A stretch of DNA of 64,000 nucleotides from Mesostigma viride (GCA_009746045.1 RPFO01000080.1:1098920-1162919); one strand, 5' to 3'; numbered from the stretch's first letter, positions 1-9,797 are shown. Translations and numbers: made by a program. Notes: a model not told the origin generated them from the sequence alone.

Positions 1-302
1 TTACCGACCCCGGCTGCCATGGCCACTGGCCACGCATATCAAGTTCAGGTATTCCCGACCTGTAGCGCAGCAGATTTCTGTTGGAAGGCATCCTAAGCAT
101 CGTGATAAAAGAAATCCGAACAATAGACATTCATGCTGCATCTAAGGACATTATGGCATTTGTATATACTGCAAGTACATGTATCGACATTGCCGTGATT
201 GCTAACCCCGACTCACCATGAACAGGAACTTTCCCTCTGCCTCCATGAAATGTACTTCGTGAAATGTACTGTAATACATATGATGTACTACGATGATAAT
301 CA

Positions 303-917
303 TCCCAGCAAAGCCATAGTACACCTTCCGTTTCGACCGCCATGTCGGCCACTAGTCCGGATAGCTCAATGTGCACCTGACCTTGACACTAATCGCACAA
401 ACAGCCACAATTTTGCAAGCAAGAAGACATGGCTACCTCGGCATTTCATGAAATGTACTTCGTGAAATGCATTTCGTGAAATGTACTAAGGAACGTGATT
501 GGCCGGCGTTCGCTCGCCAAATCTCGCAAAATGTACTAAGGCACGTGATTGGTCCCGCAAAATGTACTAAGGAACGTGATTGGCCGGCGAAGATTCTGTT
601 TGCTGCAATTAAAATTCCCTACAGAATCTTCGCCGGCCAATCACGTTCCTTAGTACATTTTGCGGGACCAATCACGTGCCTTAGTACATTTTGCGAGATT
701 TGGCGAGCGAACGCCGGCCAATCACGTTCCTTAGTACATTTCACGAAATGCATTTCACGAAGTACATTTCATGAAATGCCGAGGTAGCCATGTCTTCTTG
801 CTTGCAAAATTGTGGCTGTTTGTGCGATTAGTGTCAAGGTCAGGTGCACATTGAGCTATCCGGACTAGTGGCCGACATGGCGGTCGAAACGGAAGGTGTG
901 CTATGGCTTTGCTGGGA
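303..917. repeat. Large near-perfect inverted repeat (two ~297-bp arms, 21-bp spacer)
   Basis: The arm at 303-599 is the reverse complement of 621-917, around a 21-bp AT-rich spacer at 600-620. I see only one or two mismatches, e.g. TAC versus TGC where the arms read through the CTATGGCTTTGCTGGGA segment. Each arm also holds about three direct sub-repeats of a ~30-bp unit starting AAATGTACTAAGGAACGTG (near 480, 527 and 557). The outer part of the right arm is the start of the reading frame at 877-1350, so that N-terminus is mirrored in the left arm. It could be a foldback/MITE-type element or a local inverted duplication. No target duplication is evident. Confidence 0.9.
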
Positions 918-1350
918 CATAATCGTGGCTATCTGCTTCCTGGCTTTCGCTATCATGGTGATGGGACACCATGGGAAGCGCAAGTTCGCAGCCATAGTGC
1001 TAAGCGGCAGCACCCATGCCGGCAGCCTAGTGACCGACGAGACGTTCGACTGTAAGTGCGGCCACGAGTGCATGAAGCCCATTAGAATATCACATCTCCA
1101 GGCATTGCGAAGCGCCTGGTTTTCGCCCGGGCGGAAGCAAGAGGACAGGAAGGCGGCGATAAAGCAGCAGCTGCACCAGGGGGGGTACGACGCCATAACC
1201 ACGATGTCGTCATCTACTCGTCACAAGTTCGTTCATGGCGCTGGTTTTCGGTTCGTTCTCGACGGGGGAGTCAAGGATATGAACATAGGGTTTGTGACCC
1301 CTTTTCACTTTCGCGTTTCACTTTCGAGGCGGCCTTCAGGCACTGCCTGA
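877..1350 (+). CDS. Hypothetical protein with one membrane segment and a Cys-rich motif
   Basis: I do not recognise this gene. The first ATG in the open frame is at 877 (the frame is open from 844). The product is about 157 residues. Near the N-terminus is one strongly hydrophobic segment (around IIVAICFLAFAIMVMG), then a short Cys/His cluster with pattern C-x-C-x3-C, then a basic helical stretch beginning I-S-H-L-Q-A-L-R. The CxCxxxC plus 'LR' helix arrangement recalls N-terminal regions of some transposase-associated proteins, but that is only a resemblance. Its first residues lie in the right arm of the inverted repeat. A further open frame at about 1369-1501 (containing TFDDVLAGLGIAFEHYF) and a possible splice donor GGTAAG at 1507 suggest this may be one exon of a spliced gene reaching 3539. 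Confidence 0.35.
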   Translation: MAVETEGVLWLCWDIIVAICFLAFAIMVMGHHGKRKFAAIVLSGSTHAGSLVTDETFDCKCGHECMKPIRISHLQALRSAWFSPGRKQEDRKAAIKQQLHQGGYDAITTMSSSTRHKFVHGAGFRFVLDGGVKDMNIGFVTPFHFRVSLSRRPSGTA

Positions 1351-1778
1351 AAATTAGCAACCACGTTTGGAACTCTTCGGACCACCTGTGAAACTAATCA
1401 CATTTGATGATGTGCTGGCGGGCCTGGGCATCGCATTTGAGCATTACTTCGAGCAGGGCTCAACAAGCTCGATTCGCCAACTCAACCCGAAGAAGCCCTA
1501 AGCTGCGGTAAGACATATATTTGTGTGGATGGCTCTTGATATCATGCTGAATTTCTAGTCTTCTCTAGGTGGACAGTTCATGTGCAGCCATACAGGTCAT
1601 CCATGTGTGTTTTAACCATGTTGCATGTGCCACAGATATTATGAGCAGTATTTACTAAGTGTGCTGGAGTCGTTGTTGCATGCTTGTTGTATTTCACAGT
1701 TCACGCCTGCATGAACGCATCGTTGATACTAATGATTATTCATATTGCATGACTGTTCTATTGGGGACGCCGCGCTTG
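1351..1778 (+). other. Inter-ORF segment, possibly exon plus intron
   Basis: No long ORF lies here. A 44-codon open stretch ending at 1501 has protein-like composition, and CTGCG/GTAAGA near 1507 looks like a splice donor. The region is therefore compatible with a short exon followed by an intron running into the frame at 1779-3539. No transcript evidence is available. Confidence 0.25.
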
Positions 1779-3539
1779 ATGTCACAACGTGGCCGAAAGG
1801 GTGCATCCACCGCTGACGGCCGGTGGGTGAAATCGATGGACGCATTTCCGAAGAAGCCAGCCGCGGGCCACACCCATGGCGCGGGCGGGGGCGCGGGCGG
1901 GGGCGGGGGCGGGGGAGAAGGCGCGGGTGCGGGCGCGGGCGCCACCCAAGACGCGGGCGCGGGCGCGGGCCCGGGCGGGGGCGGGGGCGGGGGCGCAGGC
2001 GCCGGCGCGGGTGCGGGCGCGGGCGCCACCCAAGGCGCGCGCGCGGGCGCGGGCGGGGGTGGGGGCGCAGGCGCCGGCGCGGGTGCGGGCGCGGGCGCCA
2101 CCGCCGACTTGGATGATGAGCCAGCAACCGAAGCCGAGAGGGAGAGGCACCGCTCTTCGAAGGTGTTCGATCTCGAAGTGTTTTGGGGCCCGGATATGAC
2201 CGTGTATGTCCGCTGGCGCCTAGCCGCATCGGAGACGTTGGTAAATGCACCGGTGAACAAGTGGCAGCCCACAGGGCCTAATGGCGAGGCTTGTGACGGG
2301 GTCACGCCCATTGGGTACACCCCGCAGGGAGATCCTGTCTATGGGTGCCTCCTCATAGAGCGTGGCAAGGCCCCCAAAGGAAGTCCTGGTCTAGTGCCGC
2401 TTTTTGAATGGGACGAGGGCGGTGCCAGGAGATGTACCTGCGCTAGCCTTCACAGCCTTTTTCCTGACATCGTCGCCGCTGAGAAGCAGCAGTTGCTGGA
2501 CGGATGGATTGAGCAGGTGCCAAAGTCCGTGGAGGATGTGCGTGCCAACAACGAGAATCTGTTCGACATCATGGAGCAAAAGCTCAAAGAGAAGCGTGAA
2601 CTGCAAGCGAACAAGGCGGTACCCTTACCGCTGCGATCTGCAGGCGACCAGTCGGTTGCGCGGGCAACACGAGCACTGAGGCTGCCCATAAAACAAGTAA
2701 TCTCACACGTCGCTTGCCCTGCCCGCGAGATTCAAGCGCAGATCAACCGCGCATGTGCGCCCGCTGCGCGAGGGAGCACATCAACGGCAACGCCCGCTTT
2801 GCGCACACTGATTTCCGGCAGGCACACCTTCAAGGTGAATGGAAGCCTCATACGACGCAGCGACCTACTCGTTGTTAAGCGGCCAGCCGTCACCTGCGGG
2901 CAGGGAATGCCGTGGGCACCACACATGCTGGTGAAGGTCCTTGATCTGGAAGGCGATCGCACGGAGCGTGACAGCATTGTCGCCTCTCCTTACTACGCAC
3001 CGTCGTGGACGGGCCAGTTTTCTAGAGTGACATTAGGTGGCGGCAGCGCAGGGATGACGGTCCCCATTTCTGATGTACACCTGCAGCACTGGACAGTGGG
3101 CGGTACGGCAGAGGTGCACCAGCCTGAGCTGATCAGTACCGGCAAACTGTCAGCTGCCACGGTGGCGGCGTTGAAAGAGCACCCGCAGATTGACTTTGAG
3201 CATTACAAGACTGCCACCGCCGCCAGGGCAGCAGCAAAGGATGACTGCAATGCCTACTTTGCCGAGCATGGAGCACGTGCGCTTATCGGGATGCGCCTGT
3301 GTGCCCTGTTTCCGGGGATAGCGAGGAAGAGGGAGCGCTTCCATGGCTGGGTCACTAAGGTTCAGGAAAGGGGAGGTCACCTGCTCATCAAGGCGATGTG
3401 GGCTGATGGGCAGTGTGAGGACTATCATGCCCTGGCGGAGGTGACGCAGTTCGTGTGCGGCTGCCCACACCCAGTCGAGGCATTTGGCCGCGCTCGCTTC
3501 TTTCCACAGGAGCTAGGCTGGCACCGTGAACGCAGGTGA
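1779..3539 (+). CDS. Hypothetical Gly/Ala-rich protein with Tudor/SH3-like C-terminal segment
   Basis: Product of about 586 residues from the ATG at 1779 (the frame is open from 1659; the true start may be spliced). Residues about 30-110 are almost pure Gly/Ala repeats interrupted by ATQ-type spacers. After this comes a normal-complexity region with no family I can name. Near residues 502-555 a stretch reads LIGMRLCALFPG...GWVTKV...LLIKAMWADGQCEDY...LAEV. This fits the pattern of Tudor/SH3-like chromatin readers (G-x-R-V..F-P-G....G-x-V.......DGD-x-E-D...E-V). A GA-rich acidic-coding tract follows immediately in another frame (3585-3745), so the real C-terminus may be spliced. Possibly a host gene, possibly part of an unrecognised element. 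Confidence 0.45.
   Translation: MSQRGRKGASTADGRWVKSMDAFPKKPAAGHTHGAGGGAGGGGGGGEGAGAGAGATQDAGAGAGPGGGGGGGAGAGAGAGAGATQGARAGAGGGGGAGAGAGAGAGATADLDDEPATEAERERHRSSKVFDLEVFWGPDMTVYVRWRLAASETLVNAPVNKWQPTGPNGEACDGVTPIGYTPQGDPVYGCLLIERGKAPKGSPGLVPLFEWDEGGARRCTCASLHSLFPDIVAAEKQQLLDGWIEQVPKSVEDVRANNENLFDIMEQKLKEKRELQANKAVPLPLRSAGDQSVARATRALRLPIKQVISHVACPAREIQAQINRACAPAARGSTSTATPALRTLISGRHTFKVNGSLIRRSDLLVVKRPAVTCGQGMPWAPHMLVKVLDLEGDRTERDSIVASPYYAPSWTGQFSRVTLGGGSAGMTVPISDVHLQHWTVGGTAEVHQPELISTGKLSAATVAALKEHPQIDFEHYKTATAARAAAKDDCNAYFAEHGARALIGMRLCALFPGIARKRERFHGWVTKVQERGGHLLIKAMWADGQCEDYHALAEVTQFVCGCPHPVEAFGRARFFPQELGWHRERR
1876..2102. repeat. GC-extreme GGGCGC/GGGGGC low-complexity repeat
   Basis: Imperfect tandem GCGGGC/GGGGGC units encode the Gly/Ala tract of the surrounding frame. 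Long overlapping ORFs on both strands here are composition artefacts. Confidence 0.85.
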
Positions 3540-3584
3540 TGGCACCCACATAGACGATGCCGTCCCTGCTGTGCACAGTGACAG

Positions 3585-3745
3585 TGAAGGCGGGGAGGAG
3601 GAGGAAGAGGGAGAGAAAGAGGGGGAGAAAGAGGGGGAGGAGGAGGGGAGGAGGAGGGAGAGGGGGAGGGAGAGGGGGGGGAGAATGGGAGGGGGAGGGG
3701 GAGGAGGAAGAGGGAGAGGGAGAGGGAGAGGAGGATGCGGAATGG
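3585..3745. repeat. Polypurine (GA)n-rich tract
   Basis: Over 150 bases of almost uninterrupted purine (GGAGGAGGAAGAGGGAG-type units) lie just downstream of the stop at 3539. One frame would give an acidic Glu/Gly tail, so it could be a last exon. A homopurine tract this long could also form triplex DNA. Confidence 0.8.
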
Positions 3746-4196
3746 GAGCCGGGGATGACTGGTAGATGAGACGGTGCCATCTACCGGCGCATGGAATGAA
3801 GTGGTAGACAAGTTTACTCATGGTTGTCGGCAAGTAGAGCATGCACGCCTGGCCTAGCTGAATTTAAATCAATGAGTTGAGTTTGGAGAGGCTGCATTTT
3901 GCTTGGATGAAGAATGTGTTAGCATGGCCAAACTTTTATGGCTTGTAGCCAAATCCTCTTGGGGTATGTGCACAGTGTACTAGCGGTGTTGTGCAATTGC
4001 GAGGATTCCTGTCTTGTAGCGATGTGGCCTCTCACCCTGCAGCCTGGTAGATGTGTTGGCATGCAGCCACCCATCATTGGTCATCCGATCTGGTGTGATT
4101 TGCATTTGCACACCTTGTATTAAGGCCATGATATGATGATGTCTTGTTATTTTTAATGTGTATATGCGAAAAGAGGCATAATATGCTTGTATATAG
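3746..4196. other. No gene seen
   Basis: AT-richer sequence with only short, unconvincing ORFs; it leads into the satellite array. Confidence 0.6.
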
Positions 4197-4950
4197 TGCT
4201 AGCAAATGTCACTACCTTTACCTATGCCTGACCTTACAAGTTGAGGATGGTCTAATGTAGTGGCAAACAGGTTATTTACAACAATTCACAGTTTTCTGAC
4301 ATAGTTTGAGGCAACTATACTTACCAAAATGCTTGAAAAAGGCAAAAATTGCACCATTTATGCTAGCAAACGTCACTATTTTGAGATCAAACTGGGCCCA
4401 AACTTGGCCCATGGTCTAATCTAGTGGTGTGTTAGGTTGCTTCCAACATTTCATAGCTTTCTGACATAGTTTGATATTGTTTAGTAGCTTACACTGAGCA
4501 AAATGCTTGAAAATGGCAAAAAATGCACCATTTATGCTAGCAAACGTCACTATTTTGACGTCAGACTGAGCCCAAACTTGGCCCATGGTCTAATCTAGTG
4601 GTGTTTAGGTTGCTTCCAATATTTCATAGCTTTATGACGTAGTTTGATATTGTTTAGTAGCTTACACTGAGCAAAATGCTTGAAAATGGCAAAAAATGCA
4701 GTATTTATGCTAGCAAACGTCACTATTTTGAGTTCAGATTGACCCCAAACTTTGTGCATGGTCTATTCTAGTGGTAATTAGGTTGCTTGCAAATATCCAT
4801 GATGGTTTGACGTGATTTAGTACTGTTTCCTATTTATTACTATTTAATTTAACAAAAAATGACAAAAATGTACCTTTATTGCTAGCAAATGTCACCAAGA
4901 TGACGTTCGATCGATACCAAAATTTGTACGAGATCTATTTTGGTTGCAAA
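4197..4950. repeat. Tandem satellite, ~173-181-bp unit, about 4.5 copies
   Basis: Units containing CAAAATGCTTGAAAATGGC and TGCTAGCAAACGTCACTA recur at about 4325, 4499, 4672 and 4853 (spacings 174, 173 and 181), with a diverged partial unit before the first. The middle two units are most alike and the edges decay, as in an old short array. The unit length is in the range of many plant-lineage satellites. It has no coding capacity. Confidence 0.88.
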
Positions 4951-5029
4951 CATCATGCATGGCAATTTTCAGCATAAAAAGACAAACTTCGGTACGAAGT
5001 ACATTTTGCGTGCTGGAGTACATTCTTAA

Positions 5030-5562
5030 TGGCTGGTAGGGCTTTAACATACTGAAGTTTAAAAGGGGAAAATTGTGCTAAGAACTCCATCCAGCGCGCT
5101 TGACGAGGGGTATAAGGTTAGGTTGGGACAGGAGGTGGGTGAGGGGACGGTGGTCCGTCTGTATAACTAATCTATAAGGATCTAACTCACAAGGCTCGTT
5201 AAGACAGACGTCGAAATGAGCACCTTTAAGGAAATGCTGCCATGCGTGACAACAATACATCACAGCTAACAATTCTTGCTGGTGGACAGGGCAGTTGCGC
5301 TCCGCAGGGAGCATAGTCCTAGAAATGTACTCTATCGGTTGCAAACCCTGACCCTGATCCTGAAGGAGAACACCACCTATGGCTACCTTACTAGCATCTG
5401 TGGCTACCACGAAGGGTTTTGTGGTATCTGGAAGGATGAGAACAGGAGGAGTGAGGAGGAGGGATTTTAAACAGACAAAGGCAGACTGACACTCATCACT
5501 CCAAAGGAAAGGAATATCTTTCTTTAATAGGTGATTTATGGGTGCCGCTATAGTGGCGAAAC
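5030..5562 (-). pseudogene. Gypsy RT thumb and RNase H fragment
   Basis: The reverse-strand reading contains the classic FLGIASYYRRFIPRF thumb motif, then FLWSDECQSAF, then RNase H beginning VVATDASKVAIGGVLLQ. The first catalytic Asp is in ATDAS, and downstream are QHQELLAV (catalytic Glu region) and LVIQTDHRPLTHLL (second Asp). A frameshift near 5085 splits the end; the other frame continues with RWMEFLAQFSPFKLQYV, as expected for the RNase H C-terminus. Homology stops near 5030, before any integrase. Confidence 0.9.
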
Positions 5563-5576
5563 GAGGAATAAAGCGC

Positions 5577-5975
5577 CTATAATATGAGGCAATACCTAGG
5601 AAACATTAGCATCTGAAAGGAAGCAGGGGAATTACATAGTCCCATAGCAGCTACTCTAAACTGGTAGTGACCAAAAGGGGTAGCAAAAGCAGTTTTATGA
5701 CAATCCTCAGGCGCTATTTGCAACTGCCAAAAACCATCTGCACAATCCAACACGGTGAAACATGTAGAACCTTTAACCTTATTGAATATATCATCAATAC
5801 GAGGTAGAGGATATTTAGACTTCACGGTGATATCATTTAATTTCCTACAATCAGTCACTAAACGAAACTTGCCATTTGGCTTAGGCACTAAAAGAACACC
5901 AGCTGAGTAGGGGGAGTTACTAGGCTCTATTAGTCCTGCTTCTAAGAGTGACACTAAAATCTGTTTTAATTCCTT
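5577..5975 (-). pseudogene. Gypsy reverse transcriptase palm fragment lacking YxDD
   Basis: Contains LLEAGLIEPSNSPY, LVPKPNGKFRLVTDCRKLN, the motif-A Asp in VLDCADGFWQ, and the conserved NSPASFQ block. The frame upstream is interrupted by an in-frame TAA where related elements have Glu (GPAE-stop-KELKQ, about 5973-5975). Immediately after ASFQ the sequence jumps to the FLGIASYYRR thumb motif. The segment that normally carries the YxDD catalytic pair is deleted, so this copy cannot encode active RT. Confidence 0.9.
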
Positions 5976-6274
5976 TTACTCGGCAGGGCCCATTCTGTAC
6001 ATCGGAGAATGCGTAGGAACAGCACCGTCTTTGATAACTACACGGTGTAAAACAGAACGAGGAGGAGGGTAAGAAGGAGTCTTTTCTTCAAAAACTTTGG
6101 AGGAATCTATCACAGCCATGTATCTTACTAGTTCGTTCTCAGTAAATCCCACCCCTATGGTATCTACTGTGTTTACATCTATATTCACACTATTATTAGG
6201 GATAGGTATTTCCTGTACTTCTAGCTGAAGGAACATACATAGTAAATTCTGATTTGGCACGCCGCAAAGGTGAA

Positions 6275-6653
6275 GACCATTTGCGTTCAGTGCCGGTCCG
6301 CGGAAAACGCGGAAAACACGATCTGCAAACGAATCCGACCGGAATCGAACTGGGGACCTCTCGCACCAACTTTCGCTGACTATAGGACGGACGTCTCCGG
6401 ATCCTAGGGCATCGCCAACTTACACCTACAGTCATCCGCAAAAGTTCTCCTTTCCGGGGAGTGATGCAAGCCTTTCGGATTTGGTACTAGATAAATCATT
6501 CGAGATCTGTGTGTGTAGGAGTAGGCTACACACGTGTCTGCACGCGAGACTTGGTCAGTCTCCCAACGTGAAACGGGCTGAACACAGCTGGAACCTTCTT
6601 TATTAGAAGGCCCGGGCGTAGCCGGTACTATCGAGATCAGCCAAGCGTATAAT
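6275..6653 (-). mobile_element. 379-bp tRNA-like insertion (SINE-like) with 30-bp target duplication
   Basis: The inserted block is flanked by identical 30-bp direct repeats at 6245-6274 and 6654-6683 (core GATTTGGCACGCCGCAAAGG). Within it, 6334-6391 on the minus strand resembles a shortened tRNA: a 7-bp acceptor-like pairing (TCCGTCC...GGTCGGA, 6/7) and a B-box-like AGTTCGATTCC. I see no clean poly-A tail. The length and target duplication fit a non-autonomous retroposon, but the family is unknown. Confidence 0.7.
6334..6391 (-). other. Degenerate tRNA-like segment
   Basis: Minus-strand 58-nt segment with an acceptor-like end pairing and a B-box-like TTCGATTCC. The anticodon arm is missing and the T stem has mismatches, so it is not a functional tRNA gene. 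It probably provided the internal promoter of the surrounding insertion. Confidence 0.45.
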
Positions 6654-7347
6654 AATTCTGATTTGGCACGCCGCAAAGGTGAATATAGTAAATATCCATA
6701 TTCTTTTAGTTCAGATCGCAACTCATCATTGGACATTAATACTTCAGGTATAGGTCTTACAGGAGGATCTACAGGTGTAGGAGGAGTAATGTCTACCAAG
6801 GATAAATTTTCTACTCTGTAATGACGTTCCGGTACCCAGTAAGAACTATCTGGAAACCAAATGACCATAGTATCATAATTAATAGTAATCTTATTATCCT
6901 GGTGCCAATCTAATCCTAATAAGACATCAGCGGTAGTGATAGGACCTCCTATAGTGGCCGTAAGGTTGACAGTACGTCCTTGTATAACCAGGGGAAGGGA
7001 TACCGTACCAGGGGAATGACTGGTGCGACCATCAGCATAATGAACAGTGACAGGTTTGGTGTGAGGGATAGGGACTAGTCCTAAACGCCTTACTAGGGCT
7101 TCGCTCACAAAGGAGCTAGCCGCACCGCTATCCACTAACACGGAGACATTCAAAAGTTCATCAGCATGCAAGAAGGGGTCTACAACAGTGTGAGGGGCGG
7201 TTAAACCGCCATTTAAAAACATAAGAGGACGAACACGTAAGGGTAGGGATGATTCAGTTCCTACAGAGGTTATGAAAACAGGCAGGCAAAAACTATTATC
7301 TGGGGTACTATCTAAGGACCTGTCCAGGTTACCCCCGGCTGACAGGC

Positions 7348-9086
7348 CTACTGTTCCCCCTCCCCCCCCACATCCACTGGGACTAACCCCGAAGAAGACC
7401 CTGGCGAAAAAGCCACTGCTGGAGGGTCACGAGGGAGCAAAGAGGGTGCAGGAGCCTGATTATCATAGGGGAACCATGAGGGTCCTGTCTGCACAGCATT
7501 CAGCCTACTAGGGGTAGCTGAGGGAATGCGTCCTGAAGTGGGACGAATAGGAGCACGCTGAGGGGTACGAGGAGGGCGAGCATCGGGATGAGGGGGAGCA
7601 CCACAGAGGAACTTGGTGCACTCACGTTTAAGATGACCTACTTCCTTACAATGATAGCATGTAATATGAGAGACATCCAGAGCCGAGAGGTCGGTAACAC
7701 AAATATCGAGCTCTTCTACATAGGAGTTCTCCTCCTCAGGGGTAAGGCTAATGTTATTAATAATACGGGAACGGGTAGGAAGAGGAGTGGTAAAGAAATC
7801 TGCTACTCTTAATAGATGCTGTCGCACATGCTTGAGGGGTAGATCAGTGAAACGGTAGGCAGAGAACTGGCGTTTTACCTCACGTAATAAGGGTCTACTG
7901 AGGCCTTGAAGGAAACGAGCACGCACTTCTGCGCCCGACAAATCCCTAATACGTACCACCTAGGCATCAAATTCTTTCATATACTCCCTAAACGATTTGG
8001 TACCTTGCTGCAGGGTACCAAAGGCTAATCTATCCTGCCAATCTGCATCAGGAGGAACTAGATGACTGTCTAACCTCTTAAACAATTCTGCTACTGAGTT
8101 AGGGTAGGCATGGGAGGCCAAGGATTCACACTGAATGAGGGTAGCAAGCTCAGAGGTAATACAGGTAGCAAGATAGTGAGGGACTAAAAACTGCATCAGG
8201 GAGACGCCATCTATTATGATTTTGCCACGACTCTGTGTTTTGAGTCAGCAGCATAATAAAAGTGAAAAACTGTTGAGGGGAAGACTTGACATCTAATTTG
8301 GGAAGGTTAGTAGTAGCAAAGAGGGGAAGGGCAGGGGGCTTAGGAGGATGGGAAGGATCAGATCTACCCATGGGGCCACTGTCTTCCACTGCTACATAAG
8401 GGGGATAGAAAGAAGGGAGAGGAAAGGTTTTGGATAAGGGTCTAGAAGGGGCCACCGTTTCAGGCTGGTGCCCATAGGAGAAGGGGACAGTATATGGTTC
8501 ACGAAGGTAGGAATAGGCAAAATGATCATAATTTCTGTCATCTAGGGGCATGGTGCTGAAATCACTATTAACTTCTAGCTCTGCTACGCGGGAAGGAACC
8601 TGGGCAGCCTCGTAGGCCGTGTCAGGGTAGGACCAAGAAGCAGGAGGATGAAATGGAACTGCACTAGGGCGACTAGAAGGGCCTACAGGGGCAGAGTTAC
8701 GACCCATGTTATAAGCAGGGATGGAAGGAACAGGATGAGATTGAGGCCTATAAGCATTATCAGGAAGTGAGGACCTAATTGAGGGTTGAGCCAAGGTTGC
8801 AGGAGGGGCAGGGGCCCATCACGGTGAAAGAAGGGTCTTCACTAAATCTGACATGCATACGTTGTTCAAAGGTAGTAGGAGGGGTGACAGAGGGACGACG
8901 ACGACCACTAGTGGTAGGGGAAGGAGGTGAGGTACGCAGGTTACCTTGAGGAGTGAGGTGGTGTACCGTTTCAAAAGAGTCCCGTCTACTACCACGAGTA
9001 TTGTTGTTATTATTATTACTAGCATTATTAGTATTATTAGTGGTAGGCATAGGTGACATCTTTCCACCCACTGGATCCATGTTCAA
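7348..9086 (-). pseudogene. Gypsy gag relic with CCHC zinc knuckle
   Basis: Reading starts at the ATG at 9086 with an Asn-rich N-terminus, then a Pro/Ser-rich region, then a capsid-like core (FVPHYLATCI..., LAFGTLQQGTKSFREYMKEFDA), then the knuckle CYHCKEVGHLKREC near 7660. At least two frameshifts (near 8800 and 8220) and one in-frame TAG (about 7957-7959, directly after KEFDA) break it. Related gags read through that position, e.g. with a following VVRIRDLSGAEVRARFLQGL as seen here. Confidence 0.88.
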
Positions 9087-9200
9087 TATGAGGAAAAACA
9101 GTTAAGGTTACAATAAGGAAAAGTACAAAACCCTGAATTAAAGCAAGGAAAGCAAAAAGGAAAAACCTTTAATGGCCTAAGAAAAGGAAAACAAGTAAAA

Positions 9201-9524
9201 TCAATCCTTTTTAACAACAGTAATGGATAGGGAACCAAACTCTAAGGTGAGAGGAGTATCTACACTAGAGGAGGATGCAGCACGTCGAGGGGGAGACGAA
9301 CGAGGGGTAGCAAAAACTAGAGATTCCACGGGAGGACGAACATGAGGAATAGGGCGTACATGTAGACCTAGATCTGTTTCACTATGGGCTATAATTATCT
9401 CGTCGTCTGTCCCTGGTCCTAATTTTAGGACTGAGTTCAACTCAGTCCTAATTTTAGGACCTAATTTTGAGGTTTTGTAGAAAATTCGCCCCAGTCGGAA
9501 TATTTGGCAGAAAATTTTTCTCAA
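9201..9524 (-). CDS. Short ORF of unknown function upstream of the gypsy relic
   Basis: Minus-strand ORF of at most 107 codons; its start is uncertain. The C-terminal half (HVRPIPHVRPPVESLVFATPR, then a Ser-rich stretch) has protein-like composition. The GTDDEI peptide overlaps the inverted repeat at 9397-9413, so the N-terminal part may be transposon end sequence. No family recognised. Confidence 0.2.
   Translation of the reverse strand: MRKIFCQIFRLGRIFYKTSKLGPKIRTELNSVLKLGPGTDDEIIIAHSETDLGLHVRPIPHVRPPVESLVFATPRSSPPRRAASSSSVDTPLTLEFGSLSITVVKKD
9397..9413 (+). repeat. Left copy of a 17-bp inverted repeat (partner 25004-25020)
   Basis: ATCTCGTCGTCTGTCCC here is the exact reverse complement of 25004-25020. 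Both are followed inward by related AACTCAGTCCTnATT-type hairpin sequence, extending the similarity to roughly 45 bp. They bracket the 15.6-kb nested block. Confidence 0.75.
9419..9462. repeat. Short hairpin: CCTAATTTTAGGACTGAGTT and its inverse
   Basis: Adjacent inverted copies of a ~20-bp sequence with almost no loop. A related hairpin (AACTCAGTCCTATAATCAGG...) lies at 24976-25003, next to the partner inverted repeat. Confidence 0.8.
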
Positions 9525-9797
9525 AATTTATTCAAATACTACTTGAAAAGATCTTTTTTGGACATATGTTTGGGATTTGTTGGGATTTGGTTTGGGCGGC
9601 TAACTGTACGGTCAAAGTACAAGTGGTGAGGATACATTTTCACGTGAAACGTGAGTTCCGGAAATGCACGACCTAGCCATGGCGGCTTGCGCCCATGCAT
9701 GCAGTTTACGTTTTCGGACGATTTTGCGGGCCAAACCAAGGAAATAGATTTATATGTCCTAAAGATGATGCAAGTCAATTTTAACCTTCCGGGGATG

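Larger units (their letters stand above)
5976..7222 (-). pseudogene. Gypsy retropepsin and pre-RT linker, split by a 379-bp insertion
   Basis: The aspartic protease is recognisable from VSVLVDSGAASSFVSEALV (catalytic D-S-G) and the downstream ADVLLGLDWHQ (the hydrophobic-Gly flap-side motif). The linker to RT continues as LKEYGYLLYSPLRRAKSE and then jumps across the inserted block at 6275-6653. The duplicated SPLRRAKSE codons on both sides are the target duplication. After the insertion the frame resumes towards the RT. Confidence 0.85.
5030..9086 (-). mobile_element. Decayed Ty3/gypsy LTR-retrotransposon relic (gag-PR-RT-RNaseH)
   Basis: Read on the minus strand, the order is gag with a CCHC knuckle (9086-7348), retropepsin (about 7200-6850), pre-RT linker (6260-5976), RT palm (5954-5577) and RT thumb/RNase H (5562-5030). 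This is the Ty3/gypsy order. Integrase and recognisable LTRs are absent. There are multiple frameshifts, at least two in-frame stops, an RT deletion removing the catalytic YxDD segment, and a 379-bp insertion. It is clearly dead. Confidence 0.9.

Noticed and set aside
1729-2320. Overlapping Pro/Arg/Ala-rich ORFs on the minus strand
   Set aside because: They mirror the GC-extreme Gly/Ala tract and have no other protein-like content.
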